Assembly (NCBI GenBank): GCA_000827265.1
Contig: KN834833.1
Location: 166,492 to 230,491, forward strand
Direction of reading: 5' to 3'
Origin: Collybiopsis luxurians FD-317 M1
Taxonomy: Eukaryota; Basidiomycota; Agaricomycetes; Agaricales; Omphalotaceae
Length of the DNA stretch: 64,000 bases
Each line of letters starts with the position of its first letter. The first letter of the stretch is position 1. Shown piece by piece: positions 12,740 to 25,200 of this stretch. The translations under genes and the position numbers were made by a program. The notes under the pieces are model-generated. The model worked only from the letters and a program-made list of their open reading frames with translations, was not told the DNA's origin and ran no database searches.

Positions 12740-14981
12740 CAGAGTTATATACTATCAGCCTTTGGCTCATCAAGATAGATATTTAGGTATGTAGTACAAT
12801 GCATATCATGTCCACTTTTCATGTCACACTGCCAATTAAGTATCTTCACCTGGGGTGAAGATAGTGGGGAAAGAGTGAATTTCAGGGGATAAAGGAAGAC
12901 AATGAGTTCAAGGGACTAGTGAATACAGAAGTTTCAGTGAGGCTAAGAAAGGAGCAATTTCACCTCACCAGAATGTTCAAGCTTCCGTTGCCGGGAACAA
13001 CAATTAGAATTTAATTTCTTCTGACAAATTGAGAAGTGTTGAATATCTATTGTCTTATGAACTTTGCATTTTCGAAGAGCTGTGGAAATTTATTGTTTAC
13101 ATTAACATTTCACAGAGCAATGGAAATTTTTATTTTCAAGCCCACCGCAGCTCAGCGTGAGCTGGACTGCAGTTCTGCTCCTTTACCAGGAAAACCCACT
13201 GCTGCCAATGCGGTGCGCCGCTCATATGATTGAATCCACCACCTGCCTCCATGTGACTTGTTGAGGCGGGTCGAGGCATCACCATGGCCCAGCACCATCT
13301 GGCATCTTCAAGCTTTTGTAATCTGCTTCTTTAAGGTCAGCGACTTTTCCTACAAAGGTAATTGAAGACACACCGACCTCAGTCTTTCTTTGCAAGGGCT
13401 CAGTTGTAGTGACTTTAAATCACAATGTGGAAGATTGGTGCTATACATCTGCTCACTCTGAATCAGTGTTTGCCTTTGCAAATGCCATTGCCCATACAGA
13501 AACCAACAGGAAAGCAAAAATTATCCAGGAATTACCTCAACAGTTTTTGCTCTCGAACCCCTTGCAATGTGGCTTTGGCTGCACCACCACTGCCGGCCTG
13601 CAGATTCATACTCACTGGAAGCTGGAAATTCATGATTGTAGAGTCGTTCGCAGCAGTCTCACTTGAGGTCAGTTGTGTTGGTCCTCCCAAAATCTTGTCT
13701 ATTTGACATTGTGGCAGGTTCTGGAGCAAAATCCTGATAACTGCAACAGATTACTGGTGCAAGATGGGCCAATTGCTGCTATTTTTTTTTGTCTCGCACA
13801 ATCAGAATCCCTGTGCTCTAGTCAGTGTCTTCACGAGTTAGGTTCTGCTACTGCACGCTGAGATTACTGGTGTAGACAATTCAAACTGAAACACCCTCAC
13901 CATAATGGTTTATCCATTTGCATCTCTGCTCTCTCACTCTTCAACTTCTGCCATTTCTTGAATTCCCATCGTTGCTGTATTGCAACCAGGCAAAAACCAA
14001 ACCATGCAGGACCCTCTGAGGGATAATTTGGAGTCACAGACAACAATACTTGTTTGATTTGTCTTCATTCTCGCCCTCACACAAGACAGCCATCAGGAAC
14101 ATCCATGTCCTCATTCGGGTCTCTCGGTGGTGGACCTCTCAAACTCTCCCTCTTATCCTGACATTCCTATAGCTGTTGCAAAAGCTGAATCATGCAGGAC
14201 TGTTTGCGGGAGTCGAGGGCATGAATACTTACTTGATTCATCTTCACTTGTTCCTCAATACGAGGAAGCCACCACAAATGTTCATGTTGTTTTGTCCCTC
14301 AAAGACTCACTTTTTAGGTCATCTGTCACCTCCCGTGTTCCCCATTGTCCTTTGATCTCTTTCCCTAAACAGCGTCCAATGATAATGCACATGGTAGTCC
14401 ATAAAATAAGCAATATGTACCACAATGAAGAATTTACAAACCTATCCTGGTCCAGTCAAGCCTAGTGTCAGATTCTGATCATGATTTCACATGCATTTCT
14501 ATGAGGTAATCCCTTCTCCCAGAGGAATCTTTTTGAGAGGGAGATCGCGTAGCTCTTGGCATGTCTCCAATATTCCTTGCATTAACTATTCACCGAAACA
14601 GAAGCAGTGGGGTCAAATGACAATCAAAACAAGTGCACTCGACACTCACCTTCATTCGATCACTCACCCAGCTGTCATCTACCAGCTTGTCCGTATTCCG
14701 GGTTGTCAAAAGGTCCTGCAATGAACCTTCCGTGAGTGTAAAGTATTCTGAAAAGGGCATCCAAGCAGAACTTGGATCTCTCTTTGGATCAGGTCAGGAC
14801 AGATGAGACTATCTTAATTGCTCGTATATGCAATCTACCTTCTGAAGACTTTGGTGTGCTGACTGAGTTTTTTATTGCCAATGTTGGAGCGGTACTGACC
14901 TCAAAAGATGAAGCCGGTAGGCTGGAAACAAGTCACGCCGAGCATGATTTTCTCATATTTGTTCTGCATTAGTCTTACCTC
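12740..14981. other. No supported gene
   Basis: Several overlapping open frames (for example 13409-13706 and 14127-14465, plus strand) occur, but none shows a domain, a convincing splice-linked continuation or a repeat partner. Base composition is less CpG-poor than the preceding segment. Confidence 0.4.
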
Positions 14982-15889
14982 ATGCCTCCAGCTTGCAAAT
15001 CTGACCACGCAGCTCCTACTCAAGAGAGATCAAAGTATACCCAAAGACTTTCGCAAGGCAAATCTGATTTTGTATAGTTGATTTGGTTGAGCTTACCATT
15101 GGGCTTCTTTGTTCTAGCTTGCCAATCCTGCCAGCAACAGAAGTGTAGGTGCATCTGGCTCGATAACACCACCTGCGAGAGATGCAAAATTGCTGGAAAA
15201 GGTGCAGTCAACATTCTTTTTTTCTACTTCAATTTCTCTCATACATTTTATCCAGATTGCACATGGAGGCTTCAGTTGATCAGAGGGCCAAAGATGCAAC
15301 CCCCCACACTATTACCCTTCTTAAGCTGTATCAAAGCAGACTCTACAACAGAATTTTCAACATTGCAAACAAGAGGATTTTCTATGAACCGTATCAAAGT
15401 AGACACTGCGACAGGACTTTTGACACTGTTGAGAAGCGAATTCTTTACGAACTGTATCGAAGTATTTTCTGGGGCAGAACTTTCGACCCCGCTGAGGAGA
15501 AGATCCTCTGTGAACCATTTTTGCTGTTCTAATGCTTTCCGGGATGCAGCTACATCTACTAAAAGGAGCGGTGCAGAATCTGCGATGGTATAGACTTTGC
15601 TTTCTGTCATGTATCTCAGCTAACAAAGACATTCTAGTTTTTGCACGATACAAGATTGATGCACTATACAGATGATGCTGTCAACCTATTTGACCCTTAT
15701 GCCAGTCAAACCCCATCTAGTGCTAGCATGGACATTGCTACAGCCTCATACTGTGCTTTAGAAACAAACCTGCAGGACGATCTGTCATTCTTGCTGAACA
15801 GCTATTCCAATCAGGATATCTGTTTCAACCAAGGAATGGAGACTTTTACTGTCAATGCTAATCCCTCTCCCAGACAAATTCTTACTTAG
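14982..15889 (+). CDS. Small Zn(II)2Cys6 zinc-cluster protein, four exons
   Basis: The cluster reads ACQSCQQQKCRC, seven residues, CERC, then after an intron KIAGKDC. The spacing is C-x2-C-x6-C-x7-C-x2-C-x6-C, which fits the fungal Zn(II)2Cys6 DNA-binding family. The sixth Cys appears only when the 54-bp intron 15202-15255 (GTGCAG...TCCAG) is removed. Proposed exons: 14982-15057, 15118-15201, 15256-15587, 15638-15889. Intron 15588-15637 has a perfect GCTAAC branch site and joins in phase. The first intron is the weakest: it needs a GC donor at 15058 to give Ala before the first Cys; otherwise translation could start at 15078. Protein about 247 aa. After the cluster come three 21-aa tandem repeats, then an acidic Asp/Ser/Asn-rich tail that could act as activator. 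No fungal middle-homology domain is seen. Family call from the Cys pattern; target unknown. Confidence 0.55.
15328..15516 (+). repeat. Three 63-bp tandem repeats inside the zinc-cluster gene
   Basis: Units start at 15328, 15391 and 15454, each beginning gtatc(a/g)aagta-like. In the gene frame each encodes 21 residues starting with Ile-(Lys/Glu)-(Ala/Val). The array is also free of stops in one other plus frame and one minus frame. Confidence 0.8.
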
Positions 15890-17172
15890 GATGAGTAGAG
15901 TAAAGTAATAAAACTTGTGTGGAGTATGAAGGAAAGTAGATATGCTGCTTTTTTCACTCATCCAGAGCCCCAGGCTGTGCCCATACTACAGCAACTGAGG
16001 ATCGTGATTGTTATGACACAAACGAGACACATATCTCAGCAAAAGCAGCATGTGTAACTGCCTGAGTCTTTGCGGTGACTTTGGAACAAAGACCAAGGAG
16101 CAAATATTAACCTGATATTCCAAGTAAACCTAAACAAACTCAGATTGTATTCTTCGTAAGAAAGGTAAACATTGCCCGTGCCTTTGAATGCGACAGGCTC
16201 TCATGTAACCTACATGTGACTGATCCGCCGTTCCACACTAGCTCCGAGTTTGCTTTTTTTTTATCTAACTTTCAATCCTTCTGCCCTCCGTACTCTCATT
16301 TCTCCTGGTCCCTTCTCTTAACCTCATTCATGGGCCCGCATAAACATCGACTTCTCCAGGAATTCCCTGTGCTTCAGTACTGTGTACTCCATGAAAATTG
16401 CACCGAAAGTGCACTAATGCTTCATGATCGAGGTCTGTGCTTTCTGATGTAACGGCAAACTTACTCCCAAATTCTAGTTTTGAAACAGCTTACATCCTCT
16501 TGGCAGTCAACACACCATACAAATCAAAGCTGGTAAAAGATGGATCTCTCTCGGTGTAGGTGAACATCAAAACCGCACACTCAAAAAGGTGAAGGTCAAT
16601 TCACTCTGAAACGATACTCTGCAGTGGATGCTTCTCCTGACGGCTCCTTCTGATTTTGACATTCCATGTCCCTTTATGGGTCCATTAGTGGCATAGAAGC
16701 ATCAGGAAGCTCGTACTTAGAACTGAATCACTTATACTAGCAGTTAAATCATGATTAATATTTATGTCTACATACTTGGATCAAATCATCTATACTTGTC
16801 ATAAGTAATGAGTGTACTGTAAAAAAAAAGCCAAGAAGGGTGTATTTCAGAAGCCACAAAAGAGGTGAAGCGATTGACGAATGCTCCGTAAGATCCAGTG
16901 AAATCTAGTGTGTTCATCGTCGACTGTCGTATCTAGCAAAACAAAACATGTTCTGCATGCTGGATACAGGCCATCATGTCTGAGGGCATGGTCAGTCCGC
17001 TGAATTGAATCTCAATTGTCTTAAATGATGCAGTGTTCATGAGCTTTTGATGATGGACAAAAGAAGAAGCTCTTAGCTACCAACCACCGTATGGTCAATT
17101 CATGGAACAAAAGTGGCCAGCAATACATATCTCTCAAATTGATCCTTTTTTGTCTTTTCCAGTATCCTTAAA
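15890..17172. other. No supported gene
   Basis: The 3' flank of the zinc-cluster gene and spacer. A short plus frame at 16216-16452 has no motif. A run of A lies at 16820-16829. Confidence 0.4.
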
Positions 17173-17851
17173 ATGCCAATGACTGGCTGCACAGTCCCCA
17201 GGACATTCGATGGTCAATCAAAGGGAATACATTTTGCCCTGTAATGTTCATTCTTCTACCTTTTCTTTTAAGTTTTGAAGCTGAACATTTGAAGGCTGCA
17301 GGCACAGTTACTCTTTGAGCTCAATTTTACAGGGGCCAACTTTCCCATCCATCTAATATTCATGTCCTAGCGCGAACTTCCAAGTCTTCACTGCATGTCC
17401 ATGATCCCTTTGTCAATGAGATGTTTGGGTCAAGGAGATTTCAATCACACACCCACAACACCTATGTAGTGGTGTGGCATGGACGATTGTGCAATACCTT
17501 CAGAGTGTTTTTTAAGCGATCTCAGAGACTCACCTTTCAATCTAAGTTTGGAGTGTATGGGGACCTCATTGTCATGCGAGTTGGCAAAAAATCTCCTCAC
17601 TCACTGGTGAACTTGAGGGGCAAAGTCAATGAACGACTCACAGACTTTCTGGTACACATGTAAGCATGATGAGAAAAAGCACCTCACGATGCTCATATTT
17701 CAAAGGATTTCACCAATTTTGTATCAATTTCAGAAGTTTACCTGTTCTTGAGCTCCCAGGTGCATCACACTTTTCAAGCAAAAGAGACACACATTATTAT
17801 ACAGTGAATACCAACCTATGTGAGTATTTTTTGTCCTGTAGAGCCTTCTAA
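17173..17851 (+). CDS. Small conserved-type hypothetical protein, three exons
   Basis: Exons 17173-17240, 17333-17659 and 17734-17851 join in phase through introns 17241-17332 (GTAATG...ACAG) and 17660-17733 (GTAAGC...TCAG), giving about 170 aa. The central exon carries YGDLIVMRVGKKSPHSLVN and then LRGKVNERLTDFLV. This resembles the 'GdivVmR.g......VNmRGrD..l.df' pattern I recall from agaricomycete proteins of unknown function. No catalytic motif or membrane segment is seen. The true start may lie further upstream. No in-frame stop occurs, so the gene may be intact. Confidence 0.45.
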
Positions 17852-20493
17852 CTTGACTGCTTTAAAGATTCCCAATTGGAGATGTATCATGATCAAGGGA
17901 ATGATCTTTTTCTCACCCATAACTATCGAACCCTTTCAAATCCTAGTCTCCTATCGGAGCACACCACTCGTCACAGTCAACTAGTTGCAGGGTAACAAGG
18001 GTGCCCATAGAGTCAAAAGATACAACCTGCAGGAATCTTTGGTGCATCCTAACAAGTTGATCTTGATTAAGTATCTGTACGAAACCATAAAAGTCTGTAA
18101 CATACCATAAATGAACCTTTATCCTGTGCGTCTATCTGAGAACTAGTCATCAGGAATGTCATTCTCAGTAGAGATGTAAGTCTAATGCAACCAGGTTTCC
18201 ATGCTATAGATTCGGATCATTGAATTGTGCTGGAGAAGGGGGTGGGGCATAAGTACTCACCAACCAGTAACAGATGTTTCCTGCAATAAGAACACCATGT
18301 ACGAGAAGAATAGTTGGATGACTGAGATCAACAGGTATGGCTGAGGTCTCGAATCATGTAGCTATGTACCCCATCTTTGTCTGATAGTGAGATGTTCTAC
18401 AGCATTTTACTTGGTCATACGAAGAGGAGAATGAGCGCACCTGAGGATGAGTGCATCCAGTTCATCCACAACCACTTTTGAAAACCACGGCTCTTTGATT
18501 GAATATTTGACTCCTGCACAGTCGTATCAGCCTTGGTGGCCACAAGATCGCACAAAAATCCCCAAGATAGGTGTTGATGTTAAAGGACAATCATAGCTGA
18601 GAGTTTGAAGACTAATGACTATGGGAATGGGAGAAAAAGAAAGGAGCGTACTTGAATGAAGCTCAGCACCGATGTCTCCAGGAGAATATCCATTTAAAGC
18701 AGTTCCCTGGATTGATGAGCAGTGGATCCACTATTTTCTGCAGCAGATGCAATTATAACATGGTGAAAGACCGATTAGTATGTGCTTTGGCAAAACCGGC
18801 GATTTCACCGACAATCAGGTTCCAAAAAAAATTTATGCTGGTATTCACAAAGCCAACTTTCAAGATTCGCATTCACTGCCAAAGATTTCTTCCATGCTCC
18901 CCGAATATGTCTTGTGAGTTGTTTGGAAAAAGCAAGGGAACTTGGGAGGCTATAGCCACATACTGAGAATCTCAGATCTGGCTGGAGTTCCCTGGGGCGA
19001 GCATGCACTTGAACATTCTCCCCTCATCCCTTCAAGATTGGTATACGCAGATAGGACTTTGTGAAAAAGTTTGACAATGTGATTATGATAGGATGATGTG
19101 GTAGCTACGCTAACACCCCTAGGTTTGAGTTAGGCAATCAAGTGGATTGTTTGGCGGTCAAGCAATGGCAACACCAATAGTAAACAGTGATACATGCACC
19201 CTTTGAGTTACAGCCTTGCCGTAAATCCACAAATCTGCTCCCATTGTTTCCCCACTGCTGTAATTTGGAAAATACAACATGTACATGTTAAAATTGGGGT
19301 GAGGGCCCCAAAGCTATTTGATGCCATTTTCTATGCATTACTGATGAATATCAAAAAGATATATGGATGTATAACTTTGCAGACGAAACTTGTTCAGGTC
19401 AAATTTTGAATCCTTGAGGAGCTCCACTCTGATATTAGATGCTAGAGGTAGCTGAGTTACAAGTTTGAGCTGTCTAAGCTGTCAAGTTTGCGTAAGGAAG
19501 GAAAGATGGTGGAGGTCAATAACGAAGAACTCGTAGTTGACTCGAGTCTTGTGGAGAGCCTGATGAATGGAGCTGCCGGAGACCTGGCGCTTAACTTAAA
19601 CTATGTGATCCGCATCGGCGATTACAAAAAAGGCCCGTTGCCCAGTAGGTTACATTGCTTAGGTGCTGCATCAGGATACTTCTCAGAAATCCGGCATTCA
19701 GATCTTGGACTGTGCCATGTAATACACTTCCTTCCTTTCTTCCTTGCAATTGCTTTGAGCTCAGGCTGTAGTCGTAAAACTCCAGGAATGGGTAATGAGA
19801 ACAAACCTCAATTGTGCCCATTCAGGTTCGAAGGTGTGAATACATCCAGAGGGTCAATGCAAGTTAAGTTTTCTGCATTCGCTGATTCTTGTTATTATCA
19901 TTATTTAGCTGATGGATGCAGGTAGGCTCAATCTGATGTTGCAGAATATTACAGCGCTATTCACATTGCTAATCAACCTCTCCCTTTACTGCTAATCCTA
20001 GTGTATGTTAATCAAGTTTTTGGTTACACAACTGAGAAAATTGGGGAGCTCAATGATGGTTTGGGTCTGAGCCCCTCTTGACCCCTCCCATTCAACTCTT
20101 ACCAGTCGACCATCTAATGTCAGTTGATACAACCCACCACCAAGCTTTCTGTCAGTTTGGATCGATTCTTACTTATAGAGCTTATGATTGGCTCCCAGAT
20201 TTATCCACTCAAAAAGGTGCATTATGGATGAAAAAAAGAAGCACATGCACAGCATCTACTACCATTATTTAGGGGTGTTGCTTGTACAAGTCTTACTCGA
20301 CCCAGCTTTCTCCCTTTGCCTTTTAAGGATTCCCATCAAGAGTGTGTCAATGGGCCAGAATCTATTGAAATTTTTCAATTGCGGGTATTCCTTTATGATC
20401 TAGTATCATTCCTAATCAGAGGTAGTGGATAGGAGAAATTATGGACTGCGCACAGATTCCTTTATGAATTCCATTTTCTTTTCATCTTGGTAT
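17852..20493. other. Unresolved stretch with isolated exon-like pieces
   Basis: Candidate minus-strand exons include a piece around 18270-18350 reading HPTILLVHGVLIAGNICYW before a GTGAGT donor, and an open frame at 18805-19008. On the plus strand a frame opens at 19506 (MVEVNNEELVVDSSLVESL). None could be linked into a model and no family is recognised. They may be exons of a real gene whose other exons I could not place. Confidence 0.25.
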
Positions 20494-20960
20494 CTATGCG
20501 CCAGAGGTTTTAGATGAATTTCGGCCAGCTCTGCCAGACAATTCTACAAGGCAAGTTGTAACACTGTTAAAGTGAGGGGGAAAAGTGATATCTTACCTTG
20601 CAGTTTTTGAAGTTCTCTCAACTCCATCCCATCTTCTCCCTGAGATCATCTAAGGTCAAGTGGCTAGCATTCTTTGGTTTCTTAATGAGACTGATTCTAG
20701 CAACAGGAGTTGTGCCAGGTTGTTCATCTTCAGAGGAGGAACTGTCAGACGATGAAGAGAGGGCAACAGAGAAAGTGTGGCAATTGGGAGGATGAGCATA
20801 TGGATGCATCCGCTCAGTCCTTCAGGTGGATCTTAGAGGACCAGCTGTTTTCTGTAGGTCTGTATGAAATATTGATGGGCATAATTGGACTTGAGGTAGA
20901 TTTCGATGGGCGAGCAAAATGGTCAAGGGAGGTGGAAGAGGGATCGGCTTAGCCAGGTGA
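20494..20960 (-). pseudogene. Ser/Glu/Asp-rich protein, C-terminal part, unknown function
   Basis: The minus frame contains a run of Ser/Asp/Glu (SSSSDSSSSEDEQPG), then KKPKNASHLTLDDLREKMGW. A 53-bp intron (20544-20596, GTAAGA...TTGTAG) joins in phase to a short basic end and stop at 20494. The upstream frame is open to about 20960 apart from an in-frame TGA at 20822-20824. The 5' end is not defined. No family recognised. The acidic run and basic helix suggest a nuclear protein, but that is inference. Confidence 0.4.
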
Positions 20961-21020
20961 GGTATTGGCTGATTTACAACCATCTTAGAAGTTGATGAGT
21001 CAGAAATTTCAACATGTTTT

Positions 21021-21070
21021 AAGGATCATAGTACAAGGATCATAGTACAAGGATTATAGTACAAGGATAA
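21021..21070 (+). repeat. 14-bp tandem repeat, about 3.5 units
   Basis: Units aaggatcatagtac at 21021 and 21035, aaggattatagtac at 21049, then a partial unit. Confidence 0.9.
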
Positions 21071-21222
21071 TATAAAAACAAGGTCGCATTGAGGGTGCTG
21101 TCTACTAATTAATGCCTTGGCAATTCTAACAAGATTTTCTCCACCTGCATAAGGTCACTTTTCTGGATAGAGATCTCTATCAGTTCCCAAAGTAGTGTCT
21201 ATCCCATATCATCTGATGCGCT

Positions 21223-24200
21223 ATGGCGCTACATCAAATATGGAAGAAGTTCAGAGAAGGACTGAAGTGCAAGAGTCGATGCTCATTGAGTCTTGAATTT
21301 TACCTCCGAATAAAGGCACTACATTTTCCTTGCTCCTCTCAAACTTCTATGGATCGTTCCAGGTGTGTCACTGCATCTCGTCAATCTTGTGTAGTGATCC
21401 CTCAGATTTCCCCTCAACCTGAGCTGCATCCAGCTCGAGACGATAGAACAGAGGTATGATCCCTTTGGGTGCCTTCTGTTTTTAGGTCTGACCCTGGACA
21501 GCTTGATGCTTTAAGTGATCTACTTATGGCCGCCACTTTAACAGGAGAAACAAAACCTCCCCGAATTCAGACCAGCAGTAAACTCTGGAATAACCAGGAA
21601 GAGCATCAACATTGTGTATCTCTGGAACACCCCTCTTCATTTTCTCCAATTGGAACTCCAGATGTGCTGGAGGCTCTTTCCCATGTGCAAAGATTCAGCT
21701 GTCCAGCCCTGCAACCTCGCACGCCATCCTGATCTTTTGTGTCACTGCGGCCGCGCTCCTCCAGAGCAAACACTGCACCAGAGCTGTTGGACAGTCTAGA
21801 GCACCAAATTCGAGAAGTTTCAAGCCATCTGGAGATCAATGCGGAGGGCAAAGAGACACTCAGCAATCCCCAATTGCGGTCAAAGGGGAACAAGGCAAAA
21901 ATCAAACTTGAAGGCATTGAAAGATCCATCGCTGCTATGAAACCATGCGCGGAGATCATTATTCAGAAGAAGAAGGATTTTGTGGAGCAACTTGTGCAGA
22001 CTTTAGAGATTAAGATGCAAGTTTTGGACAGCCTTTTGCCCCCGTTATATGAAACAGGTCCCCAGTACTTTGAGAGTTGTAAGTTCAATCACCTTTACTG
22101 TGCTGATTCCCTCTCCTGACTGTGGCCTCCCTTAGCTTGCGCCTTCGAGAACCCCATGGAAGAGATGGATGTTACCGCTCAATTGGTCATGCTTTTGGGC
22201 GTAATCTGCAATGTCTTGATCAGGATAGCTGGGAGTGCATGCGACTTTATCATTGATGCTCTTAACTTGGTTATTGACTCTGTAATGGCTGTTCATAAAG
22301 TTGAAGATGAGAATGGGAACAAAAATTGGCATCCAGATGATGCTGTCATTTGGAAACAGCTTCCAAACACTCTTTATTCAGCGCTGAATTGCATGAACCT
22401 GGATAGTGAGATTACTATCTTTGCCATATGTCCTGAATGTCACTATCTCCATTCCCCATACACAACCGAATCAAAAACACACATGAATATCCATCAGAAT
22501 GCACTAATCATTGGTTCCAGAAAGATGGACTAATTCTGTGTCATACGCCTTTGCTTAAACATGGAAAAAACAAGCCTACACCTATCAAACCTTTTTTGGT
22601 CCCTTCCCTTGCCGATTTCCTTGCTTGCGAACTCTCTGATGGAGATATAGAGAACAGTTGTTTGATGGCCTGTGACAATGCATTAGCATCTCTTCACCTG
22701 CCTGTCCCCAATCACCACCACTCAACTAACATTTTTGAGGCTGACTTCATGAAAACATTCTGGGGACCTGTTCCTGGTAAGCTCTTCATTGAGCGCAAAG
22801 GCAAGATTCAACTCGCATTTGCAATCCAAGTGGACTTCTTCAACCCTAATGGAACCTGGAAACAGGGCAATCACAATTCTATCAGAATCATATCCCTTGT
22901 CAACCTGAACCTACCTGACAATCTTCGCTATAAGCCCGAGCATACTTACTTGACCATTATACCTGGCCCTCATGAGCCAGAGCTGGACGACTTGGCTCAT
23001 TACTTCAAACCAATCGTCGATCAACTACTGGTCGGATGGGAGCGTGGTTTTCATTTGTCTCATACTGCCTGTTCTCCTGAGGGCAACACAGTTGAGGTAG
23101 CAGTTGTGCTTTCAGTCAATGACCTTCCAGCTGCTTGCAAGGTTGATGGCAGTGGCAGTATCAAATCAAACTGGCTGTGCACAAGGTGCAAACTCTACAG
23201 GAGGGACTCTGCGTACTGTACAGACTTTGAAAACTGGGAGCTAAAGGATCCTATTGTACTGCTTTGGCATGCTGAAGCTTATCGAGATGCTCAAACTGGT
23301 AAGGAGAGAGAGGCACTTTTCAAACAATATGCAGTATGCTGGTCTGAACTCCGATGCCTACCCTACTGGGATTCAACCTGCATGCCATACTTGAAGGCCT
23401 CATTCATTACCACTGTCAACATGTTCTTTGACTCGATTCTAAGTTTGCGAGATCACAAAGAAATCCTGATATTCACCCTGCTTTCATGCATTCTTGGGAG
23501 CAATATGACCCAGAATACAACTTACACTTGGAGAAGAAGAAGTACGAGGTCTCCGAGAAAGATCTTGAGGATGACCAGATTATAAGGATCCAGGAGACTC
23601 TCCAACTTCCCTTTGAGAGTGGCGAACCAAGATCAATGACTAAGGAGAAGCTGTGCAACAAGCTCAATCAGTATCGGCAGGCTCCCTTATGATATGTCTG
23701 GAATACTCTTAATCTTTCAACTTTACTAACAATTTCTAACAAGGATGGTGAAACTTGGGTTGTTGAAGCACAAGATAAATCTCATTTCATCCAACTTCTC
23801 ATTGAATGGGTGAGTTCCTCTTCTCCTCATTCTGGTATTGACTTAATCTGCATCCAGCGCCAGACATAACCTTGAGTATCAGACAGCCATTTACCATTCG
23901 AACCGTGCCTGATAAATGACACAGTAATTCATCATATTCAAAGGGTCATCAAGGAGACCGCAACTCCTGCCTGGATTAACCATGTTCCTTTGAACTACTG
24001 TGATCTGAAAGCGGGCACTATTAAGGCTGATGAATGGAGGTCTCTCAGCACTGTATACTTACCAATAGCGTTAACCATACTCTGGGGTGAATCAAATGGC
24101 AGAGTTCCTCCTGAAAGCTCTCGATCACTTGAAGTCTTGGACCATACTATGGCTCTGTTCCAGGCCACCAATTTGCTCTGCCGATATTCCATGACATACC

Positions 24201-24600
24201 AATGGGCAAATGCATTCAGGTCTCTTCTGAAGCAATGGGTTGATGGGCTCTATCTGGTTCATCCCCACACCCAATCCCATGAAAAAAGGACTAACGTTCA
24301 CATTGCATTCCACCTGTACGACTTCCTTCTTCTCTTTGGGCCAGTCATTTCATGGTGGTATTTTCCATTCAAACGCCTCATTGGTACCCTCCAAAAGGTC
24401 AACACCAATAGTCATATCGGAGGTTAGTTCCTTTTATCTAAAGCTTTATGTGCAAATGGCTCAAGAGCTGCAGATGAATTGGAGGCCACTATTGTGAAGG
24501 CACATATTCATAGTGCCAATCTGAGGCAATACCTTAATTGAAAAGATTGTCCACTGCTCATTAAATCCCTGAAGGATCTTTTCAACAAATCATTCCATTC
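21223..24600 (+). pseudogene. CACTA (EnSpm) Tnp2-like transposase, decayed copy 1
   Basis: The core at 22437-23585 has the Tnp2 (Transposase_21) layout: DFFNPNGTWKQ, LVNLNLPDNLRYKPE, IIPGPHEPELDDLAHYFKPI, LLVGWERG, CTRCKLY. Downstream come GTIKADEWRSLSTVYLPIAL (near 24010) and the conserved HIAFHLYDFLLLFGPV...FPFKRLIGTLQ (24300-24400). The N-terminal part (21739-22430) is helical and ends in CPECHYLH. Damage: in-frame TGA at 21730, 23429, 23690 and 24539; a one-base frameshift near 22475; and near 23380 a frameshift with loss of the segment that reads IIDPMH in copy 2. At 24539 the TGA falls where I recall a conserved Arg in related proteins (LxRxDCP). Not functional. Confidence 0.85.
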
Positions 24601-24749
24601 TACTTTAAAGCAGTTGTCTGCTGAAGTTTCCCTCAAAGTTCCTCTCTCGAACCATAAATGCGAACGGAGCGTCGACAGTCCCATTTCTCTCCTGGATGGT
24701 ACTCCTACTCTTGACGTTCCTGTTGGATCGCACACGATAACTGGCTCGG

Positions 24750-25200
24750 GACGTGTATCAGCTGCTACTTCTGAATGCCGACATGGCCAAACTGGGTCCA
24801 TCGATGCCCTCACCTGCATCCATGGTGTCCCTCTCCATAGGCGACAACACCATCAGCAGCAATGGTCTCGCCACACTGCTGGATTCTCCATCCGGAGGCA
24901 GATGTACAGTGGTGAACTCAGACGAATACCTCTGCATGGCGTAGTCAATTTCTGTATGAGATTGCCGTCCATAGATTGGTTTAACCCACCTCCAGCTCCG
25001 CCTAGAGTATGCATGGACTTGGAATAAACAGCGAGTTCATGCAGCCATATATTTATGAGTACTTACCCTTTGCAGGAGGGGGTGGGGTACCAGGGCCGAG
25101 TGCAGGTTCGCTTTCGATTGGCATGAATGGTGATTCTTCTTTGCCATCTTTCTGGAATTCATTTCCTCAGCAGCAGCACCAGCAGCAACCTCCTATGTGA
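24750..25200 (+). pseudogene. Ser/Asn/Gln-rich C-terminal fragment, transcription-factor-like
   Basis: A frame with LLLLNADMAKL, SMPSPASMVSLSIGDNTISS and later SLSIGMNGDSSLPSFW followed by a Gln-rich end (FPQQQHQQQPPM, stop 25198-25200). The two parts could join through an intron at about 24942-25006 (GTAGTC...AGAG), with a shared LSIG motif on both sides. The composition is like the low-complexity tails of fungal transcription factors. No DNA-binding domain is in view. It directly follows the Tnp2 relic, so it may be host sequence next to an insertion or a captured fragment. Competing frames exist over the same stretch. Confidence 0.3.

Noticed and set aside
15328..15516. CRISPR-like array
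   Set aside because: Units are contiguous 63-bp direct repeats without spacers and lie inside a coding frame of a eukaryote-type gene.
15272..15610. Minus-strand ORF over the zinc-cluster gene
   Set aside because: Openness follows from the 63-bp repeat periodicity; the plus frame has the Cys pattern and in-phase introns.
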